Part shown: positions 56,957 through 64,000 of the stretch, one piece after another | Position numbering within the stretch: position 1 is the first letter of the stretch | Layout: each line of letters begins with the position of its first letter | From: Dichetophora obliterata | Taxonomy: Eukaryota; Arthropoda; Insecta; Diptera; Sciomyzidae | Reading direction: 5' to 3' | DNA: 64,000 bases | NCBI GenBank assembly: GCA_963920525.1 | Contig: OY986438.1 | Span: forward strand, 137,139,022-137,203,021 | Translations under genes and position numbers: made by a program | The notes under the pieces: generated by a model | What the model was told of the DNA's origin: nothing | The model's database searches: none | The model's input: only the letters and a program-made list of their open reading frames with translations

Positions 56957-57220
56957 TTAAAAGAATAAAAACAAAAACACAACAACAACTATGCAGCTTA
57001 AGTTTTTAAGATCAGTTAAACATAAATACATCACATATTGCACGTCAAAAGTGAGTCAACACTTGTGTAATGAAAAGTCTGTGTGATTAATACCGTTAAA
57101 TTTGCAGTTACTTTTGGGCGTGGCTCTACTCGAACAAGGTAAATTATCAATGTTTTATTTAGTTTTAATTGTTATATGCAGTGAAACAGTCAACAAACTA
57201 TTAAAGTAATATTCAGAAAC

Positions 57221-58277
57221 ATGAGAACCGAAATCTCGTTAGAAACCAGGAAAAGTGGCAAATATTTGCGTGAAATTTCTAAAATTGTTGGAAGGGACTA
57301 CACATCTATAAAAAAAAAATTATGGATAAATTTCAAAACTACAAGCAATTAGAAAATTTTGAGTGATCAAGCCGACCAAAACGCCTAAGTGAAAGAGAAG
57401 TGAAAGGAATAATTTCCTCTGTAAGAAAAAATCCTGGAGCCAGTGCAGTGCAGATTGCTCAACACATCACAACGGAGTTCAAATAAGGTGTACTAAGTGC
57501 CAGCACCGTAAGAAGAATTTTACATAAAAATTGTTTTTTTTTTGCCGCAGACCACGAAAGAAACCATACAGTTCTAAAGTTAATAAAACAAAACGTCTCA
57601 ATTATGCTGATAAATACAAAAACAAATTTTATTCGTTTTCGAACACTGTTCTTTTTACAGATGAAAGTAAGTTTGAAATATTTGGTTCAGAAAAGCCAAG
57701 GAAAATATTTAGGAAAGGGAATGCAGAGTACAATGAGCAAAACCTTCAAACTACGGTAAAACATAGTAGAGGCTCGGTTATGGTCTGGTGATGTTTTACG
57801 GCATTGGGTGTGGAAGAACTTGCTTTTATTGAAACTACAATGAATGTACAAGGTTACTTGAAGGTACTACAAGAAAATGTCACACCAAGCGTTGCTAAAT
57901 TGGGTTTGCCTGAGCATTGGATCTCCCAGCAAGACAATGACCCCAAGCATACATCATGTTTGGCAAAAGAATGGCTCCTATACCGAACACCAAAACTATT
58001 GGATCACCTCCCGCAATCCCCAGACCTCAATCCAATTGAGCATATTTGGGACTACTTGGACCGGCAGATACAAAAAACAAAGATAACCAGCAAAGAATCC
58101 CTTAAAGCAGTGCTTCTAGAGGAGTGGAAAAAGATACTTGTGGCGTACACCAAAAAGTTAGTAAAATCGATGCCCCGAAGGCTACAAGAGGTTATAAAGG
58201 CCAAGGGGGCCAAACAAAATATTAACTACTATAAAGTCAACAGTTTTTGCCTTTTAATTAACTTTAAATACAAGTGA
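57221..58277 (+). pseudogene. Tc1 transposase, degenerate N-terminus
   Basis: The ATG at 57221 gives MRTEISLETRKSGKYL, then frameshifts through the helix-turn-helix region. From 57531 the frame is good: LFTDESKFEIFG (first Asp), a TGA at 57789-57791 in place of the usual Gly of MVWGCF, QQDNDPKHT (second Asp), PQSPDLNPIEHIWDYL (catalytic Glu, DD34E type), ending at 58277. One nonsense codon plus N-terminal frameshifts make it inactive. Confidence 0.9.
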
Positions 58278-59113
58278 TGACTCAATTTTGATGCAGAAAA
58301 TATGGTTCATTTTTGTTTAACTGTGCGTTAACGATATTAACGATGCGTCTTTTATTTTGATCTCATAATATAAGATCAAAGAGAAACAAAAATTGCATAG
58401 GTATTGACTCACTTTTGACGCTCATAGTATTAACTTTGCCACTCCGTTTGCAACGCCAATAAGGAGGCGTGGCCGGTATAGAATAGTATATATATTCTTG
58501 ATCAGCATCACGTCCTGAGTCGATTCTTGAGCCATACCATCTGTCCGTCTGTCTGTCTGTGGTCACGATAACAGCCGTAATTTTATGGCTATCGTAATGA
58601 AATTAAATATATGTGTTAAACTTTTTATTGAAAAATGGAGGTCAAGTTCTAAAATGAGTTAAATCGGATGAAAACCACGCCTACCTTTCATACAAAGTAA
58701 TTTAACCAAAACGGTAAAAATCTCTTTAAATTCTACAAAAACTAATCAAATGTCTTCAAATTTTGCTCATTAGCTTTAAAAATTAATATTAACTTTGAGT
58801 ATGAAATTTGTAAAAATCAGATTTAACTTACTTATAAATTTCTACCTCCCATACAAAGTGACCTTATAAAAACGGTAAAATCTCTTTAAATTCCACAAAA
58901 ATTTATCTAGCTACTTCGAATTTTGCACATAAGCTTTAACCTTTAAGATTCACTTTGAATATGAAGTTTGTTCAAGTCGAATAAAAATTACGTCTACCTC
59001 CCATACAAAGTGAGTTTACCAAAACGGTATAATCTCTTTCAATTCCACAAAAAATTATCTAATGACTTAAAATTTTGCACACAAGCTTTAACAATTAATA
59101 TGTAGGTACTCTA

Positions 59114-61035
59114 CCCAGCTAGCAAAAAAAGGTTCTAAAAGAGTTGCAAAAGAGTCGCCAATATAGATACAAATTGTAATTGTAACGTAATTACAACTGA
59201 AAAAGCAGATATTTAACTCTTATTTTGTAACAACTTAAGTTGCAATTAGGCGAAAAATGTGTTATAATTTTGTTATAAATGAGTTGTTGGTGCAAACTTA
59301 AGTTGCACGCTACAAGATGAAACCTACTTGAAACATAAAAAAGTTTTTATTGTGTTATTCAACTCAGGTAAAATAACGTGAATGTAACAAATATTTTGTT
59401 TTATTGAAGTTATTTTTGTTATAATGACAGATTTTTCAACAAGGAAGGAGTACTGATGACATATATATTCCTGATTGAAAAAAAATAAGTTCTTAAAAAG
59501 TTTTGAAACGGTATGCATACACATTTCCTTGATATAATTTTCATTGAAACAGTGATAATTTTTTGGAGTTTGTTTTAAAAGTCAAAGACAAATTGGAATG
59601 TAATAACGAGATGTGAAATTAAATTAAAAATACGAAGAGTTATTTAACCCTCCTGTGTATACGAAGGTACCCGGGTACCTTTGGCAATTTTAAAGCAAAA
59701 AAAGGTAACTTTCGTCCAAGGAACTATATACTGAAATCTTTAGTACTTCCTTAAATTTATTTTTTTATTCAATAAAGTTTTTATATTGCAAAGAAAATGT
59801 TTTGGCAAGTTTTTATGAAAGATTTTTAAGTACTACCCCTTCGTCTTATACGAAGGTACCCGGGTACCTTCGTGTAAAATACATGCGAATTCAAACTGTT
59901 ATGGTCTTTGTCGATTTTTTACGTTTAGAGAATCATATACTGATGCAATCAGGATGAAGAATTACAAAGTTACTTTGGATTTTTTCATTCGCATCTATTT
60001 TCTTTCATAAAGATAGTGTAAAGGTACCCGGGTACCTTCGTATACACGAAAGGGGAAATTTTTCGTATACACATGATTTTTTCATTGACATATAGTTTCT
60101 CTCATACATCTCGTATATGGGTACCTGGGTACCTTCGTATACACGAAAGGGGGAAATTTTTCGTTTACACATGAGGGTTAAGAGTTTTGAATTTTCGCGT
60201 GATAATGTTTAATATATAGCTAAATATATTTTTTTAAGTTGCTAGTGACATATTGTACTAAAAATTCTAAAAGAAAATAATAAACACTAAAGAAAATTGT
60301 ATTTAAATTTATTCCAATCAAAGTTCATAGTGTAGAAAAAAATTAAATATGGCAAGTATGAAGTTTTTAGACACTTTTTTCCCAAAGTTCTTGCAACTGA
60401 ATAATAACCTCAATCCATAGTACTTGTAACTAACTAAACATTAAAAGTTACAAATATTTTTTAAAGTTGTTGCAACTGAATAATAACCTTAATAATAACC
60501 TTAATGCATTTATTTACAAAAATTTTACTAAAAAATTCTTGCAAAAATAGATTACAAAAATAGATTGCATAGTAATAGAAGCCTACACAAAGAAATTGAC
60601 AAGCAACACAGAAGTTTTTGTGAACAATAAAATTTATATTTTGCCTATGGCATTTTAGTGCGTCCCAGCAAAATTGAAAACATTTAGTTTTAGTGACTTC
60701 CCTACAACTTAATAAAAACATCTTCAAACCGAAGTTTTGAACATTTAGTTGTTGTGACATTGATATAACTTAATATAAACATAAAGCAACTTTGTCGCAT
60801 CTAGGTTGCTAACTCGTTACTGTTTTTGTTAAAATTACAATACACAAACATTTTTTAAAGATGCTACAAAAAGAAATGTTGTAATAATGTTAATTTAGTG
60901 TAAAAAACACTTATTTTTTTCAAAACTTTATGAAACATTTTTACAACAAGTGCATTTATTCGTAACATAATTAACACTGTATTTTAACTTATTTGCAACG
61001 AAACGAATGATTCTAACTTATACTAGCTAGCTGGG
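59114..61035. mobile_element. Non-coding element with CCCAGCTAGC ends
   Basis: Inverted ends CCCAGCTAGC (59114) and GCTAGCTGGG (61026-61035), flanked by TA. Interior has repeated TTGCAACTGAATAATAACC and AACTTAAGTT palindromes but no transposase. The TTAA-flanked element at 59648-60177 is inside it. Non-autonomous; family not assigned. Confidence 0.65.
59648..60177. mobile_element. 530 bp TTAA-flanked MITE with GGTACCCGGGTACC palindromes
   Basis: Ends CCCTCCTGTGTATACGA and, inverted, CCCTCATGTGTAAACGA, with exact TTAA at 59644-59647 and 60178-60181. Four copies of a palindrome GGTACCCGGGTACC (one GGTACCTGGGTACC-like) lie inside, three of them next to CTTCGTATACACG. No coding capacity. A piggyBac-type MITE is the likeliest class. 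Confidence 0.8.
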
Positions 61036-61300
61036 TAAATATGAAATTTGGAAAAATAGAATCAAAACCACAGCTACCTCTTATACAAAGTTAGGAGGTT
61101 ACCAAAACAGTTAAATCTCCTTAAATCGCACTAAAACTAATCTGGTGACTTCAAATTTTGCACGTATGATATTAACAAAAATCAAATAAAAATCACGTCT
61201 ACCTCCCATACAATGTGAGTTTACCAAAACCGTAAAATCTCTTTCAATCCCGCAAAAATTAATTTAATAACTTAAAATTAAAATATGGCAGTGAGGGTAT

Positions 61301-64000
61301 TTTAACTTCGGTCCAGCCGAAGATAATTCCTTCAAGTTTTTATTATATTTTTTGATTTTTAGTCCCAGTAAAACAAATGATATAATTTCGACATTGGAAT
61401 GATATTGCTCAGGTGTAGCGTGTAGGTGTAGATAATTGTAGATAATGTAGATAATTTTGATGTAGCGATTAATGAAATAAATGCTAAGTGGTTTGTTCTG
61501 CAAAGAACTTGTTATTGCTGCAACCTGTTGCTTCATGAACTTTTTTGCATTAAGGTGAGAACCTGCTCCAGACAACAGGTTTTTCAAAAACGTTTATTAA
61601 CAAAACTGAGAGCATTTTCAATATTGAATGAAATTACATATTAACGTTGATATTCAAATGTAAGCTTGGCTCCTTCAATTTAGAATTTCATGGAATGCCC
61701 CGCCCCTTGTAGTACACTGAATTCAACGGAACAAAAAAATTTTCATTAAAATTATTATTTTGCTTTGCATAGACCTCTTTCTCACGAAAACAAAAACATG
61801 TAAATTTAAACACAAAAAGAAAAAAAATACTCTTATTTTTTTTTAAACAAATTGTTAAAAGTAATATTTCTAGTAATAATTAATACAAACTTTTAGGTAT
61901 ATGCAAAGGCGTTAACGAATATTTGTGCAAAATTTCAAGTCGATATCTTAATAACTTGTTAAGTTATAGTCCACAGCGCGGAAAAAACATGTTTTGAGAA
62001 AAGCGTGATTAAAGTTTTCGTTCTTGTATTCGGTTCTCCCGATGCTCATCACTTCACTGACTTTCCTGTAACCGTTACCGTTACTGATTCCAATACTGAG
62101 TCCTACTTTGAAACTAATATTTTTACCTATATTTTTACTGCAACTATTTAATGTGGAAATATTTAAACGGAACTTAAAGCAAATGATAACTAAAACCGTT
62201 TTATTTTCATCATCAAATCTTATAATTTAACTCCATCGACTTTATGACAAATAAAAAAACTGTATTTTGTCAACGAGATTGTATAGTAGACTGCAATCAA
62301 CTATTCCATTATATTCTTCTCTTACTTTGATTACTTTTAGCAATTAAAATGCAAACATTTTCCATCATGTCTGTCTGCATCATCTAACTTGGCCTAGTTT
62401 TGAAGTTTCAATGCAATTCTGTTTAAGACTAGTGCCGGCTATTCAAAATCCATTAAATGCATTATAATTACGACAACAACAATAAACAATAATAACAATA
62501 GCAAGAATATAAATAGCAAAGCCAACAATTTGAGCAACATTTGAGTGACAGTCATATTTAAATGAAAGATTGAAATGTATTCTGATTGTGTTAGACTAGT
62601 AATTATAAAGGCTTTTGTTGTTGGTGTGAGCGATGCTGTTGATGTTGTGTTGATTCCTGTTTTTGTTTTGTTGTCGTTCGTTTTGTTTTGTTCCCGATTG
62701 TTAACAACATTTTGTCTACCAGAACATGTCAAAAATTTCATCAGCAAAACAAAAGAAAAGCATTTGATGAAAATAATTTTTAGGCTCTGATAATAATAAT
62801 AAGGATGATGTTGTTTTAAGGATTATGTAACAAACAGTTTTTTTTTTGAATACGTTTTAATGACAAAATTTTTTTGCTATTTGATCAAGAAAATTTTTGA
62901 GAAAAATATTGTACATTGTTAATGGTTTGCCTTTATTTTTCCGCCAAATCATGTAAATTGAGAATTTTTTACTTCTTAACTTTTTTACAATATCTTCGAA
63001 GCTTAAATTTATTCTGTGCAATTATTTTCTAATTGAAATGTATTCTTTATTGAAATCTGCTTGTCAAAATAATTTAATTGAAATCACAACAAACATACCT
63101 ATTAGACTGGTTCTTATATGTATGGGGAAAAAAAAATCGTTTGTTTTTCTTAAGCACCCTTTCATTTTGTTCCTGTATAAAAACAAGCGCATAAAAAAAG
63201 TTTCAAAGAAATTAGTCTTTATTAACACAAGCCGCTAGGTAGAAATTCAAAAAATTATCTACTATATATGAGAAGAAAAAGATAAAACAGCAATTCCGTT
63301 TTGAACGTACCGGCCTTATAGAATGACCATCTCCGATTTGGGTAAAATTTTGCATGGAGCATCACTGAAAGAAATAAAAATCTTAATTTAAAGAAAAAAA
63401 TGCTGGAGTTATTTTTGGCGGAGTTACAGGGTGCACAAAGTTTACAAAAATCGGCAAAAACGTCGAAAATCGATTTTTAGTAGAATTCATATCTCAATCA
63501 CCTCTTAACCGAATGTTAAGTTTCAAATATTGATGGAAAGCTAATTAAACGCACTTTAATTTATTTTAATTTAATTTAAGAAAAACGTTAACAATAAATT
63601 TTACCACCAAAATTTAAGCAATCATGTGAATAAAAATCCTGAGAAAGTCTATATTTAATTTTGCTTCAAGACATATGTAGTTTTTCTTAAAAAAACAAAA
63701 CATTTTGAGATCGTTATTTTTTTACTGTTTTCTTAAATACAACTTTGTCCTTGCGGGAGGGAAAGACATCCTTTTTTTGTAAGCTTTTTTTGGGAGATCA
63801 GGACTTCCCAATGCAACTTTTGAGACCCCTTAGAATATGAAATTCGAAAAAGTTGATTCGATACACCCTAATTCTCATTCAGTTGCATTGCCTCTGTGTA
63901 AATTTCAAGCTCTGGGCGGCACGTGTTATTGTTGCAAAACAAAAAAGAAATGAGGGACTAATTTTGAGACGCTAAAGAACAAAAATATCGGGCGCTGAAC
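61301..64000. other. Non-coding AT-rich region
   Basis: No recognisable gene. The frames at 62439-62790 lie in TTG/ACA-rich simple sequence on both strands. The stretch 63300-63560 (ACCATCTCCGATTTGGGTAA and similar) has the feel of a dispersed repeat but no ends were found. Confidence 0.45.

Larger units (their letters stand above)
56164..58427 (+). mobile_element. Tc1 element with double-repeat (IR/DR) ends
   Basis: Outer ends CTATGAGCGTCAAAAAGTGAG (56164) and CACTTTTGACGCTCATAG (ending 58427), TA on both sides. Inner copies of the same site lie at about 57042 (GTCAAAAGTGAGTCAACACTT) and 58268 (inverted, diverged), the IR/DR arrangement of many Tc1 elements. Excluding the nested 56267-56956 element, the two left sites are about 180 bp apart. 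Confidence 0.8.
58430..61300. repeat. Dispersed repeat with ~145 bp internal units, split by an insertion
   Basis: Starts with the CTGTCCGTCTGTCTGTCTGT run (58540-58560) typical of a dispersed dipteran repeat. Units containing CTACCTCCCATACAAAGTGA, CCAAAACGGTAAAATCTC and AATTTTGCACATAAGCTTTA lie at about 58680, 58845, 58990, 61075 and 61200. It ends near CTTCGGTCCAGCCGAAG (61300). The gap 59114-61035 is a nested element. Confidence 0.7.

Overview
The window looks like transposon-dense, AT-rich insect chromatin. I found no bacterial or organellar features and no convincing intact host gene. A dipteran is the best inference, and a tephritid-like fly is plausible. The reasons are an intact rosa-type (DD41D) mariner, an Osvaldo/Ulysses-like LTR element, many nested DNA transposons, short introns of about 65 nt in transposon genes and a retrocopy of an insect ubiquitin-L40 mRNA. 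Species is not determined.

Layout. At 712-13180 there is a foldback-like element with long arms made of a ~20 bp palindromic unit. It was split by a 10.2 kb LTR retrotransposon (1277-11515, minus strand, two 1519 bp LTRs, 4 bp target duplication ATGT). That element has gag, pol and a third ORF, all broken, and carries several tandem-repeat systems: 84 bp hairpin repeats in the transcribed part of the LTR, 52-62 bp leader repeats, and 30 bp and 33 bp Ala-coding repeats sharing one core. A mariner relic follows at about 13200-13690.

A hAT element spans 16355-32147, with an exact 8 bp duplication (GTTGCCGT) on both sides and its transposase cut in two by about 13 kb of later insertions. Those insertions are a PIF/Harbinger element (18115-30408) and a small element beside it (30409-31068). 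Inside the Harbinger are a ubiquitin-L40 retropseudogene, a piggyBac-family element and a second hAT (22646-29963). Inside the second hAT are a TTAA-flanked element with a 'Mutator-like' (Kolobok-type) transposase and a 3.85 kb array of a 572 bp unit.

Every full unit of that array carries a recognisable type I hammerhead ribozyme: seven copies, five on minus and two on plus. The array resembles a retrozyme or a Penelope-type long-terminal region and is the most unusual object in the window.

From 32.1 to 64 kb come a SINE-like head, several minisatellites, an intact DD41D mariner gene (39421-40494), LINE fragments, a second copy of the small element (about 47080-47736), a LINE with about 13 bp target duplications (48516-51742), a degenerate Transib (RAG1-related) transposase, a second DD41D mariner, a Tc1 element with double-repeat ends hosting a TTAA element, and a ~145 bp repeat block carrying two further nested elements. 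The stretches between are non-coding with microsatellites.
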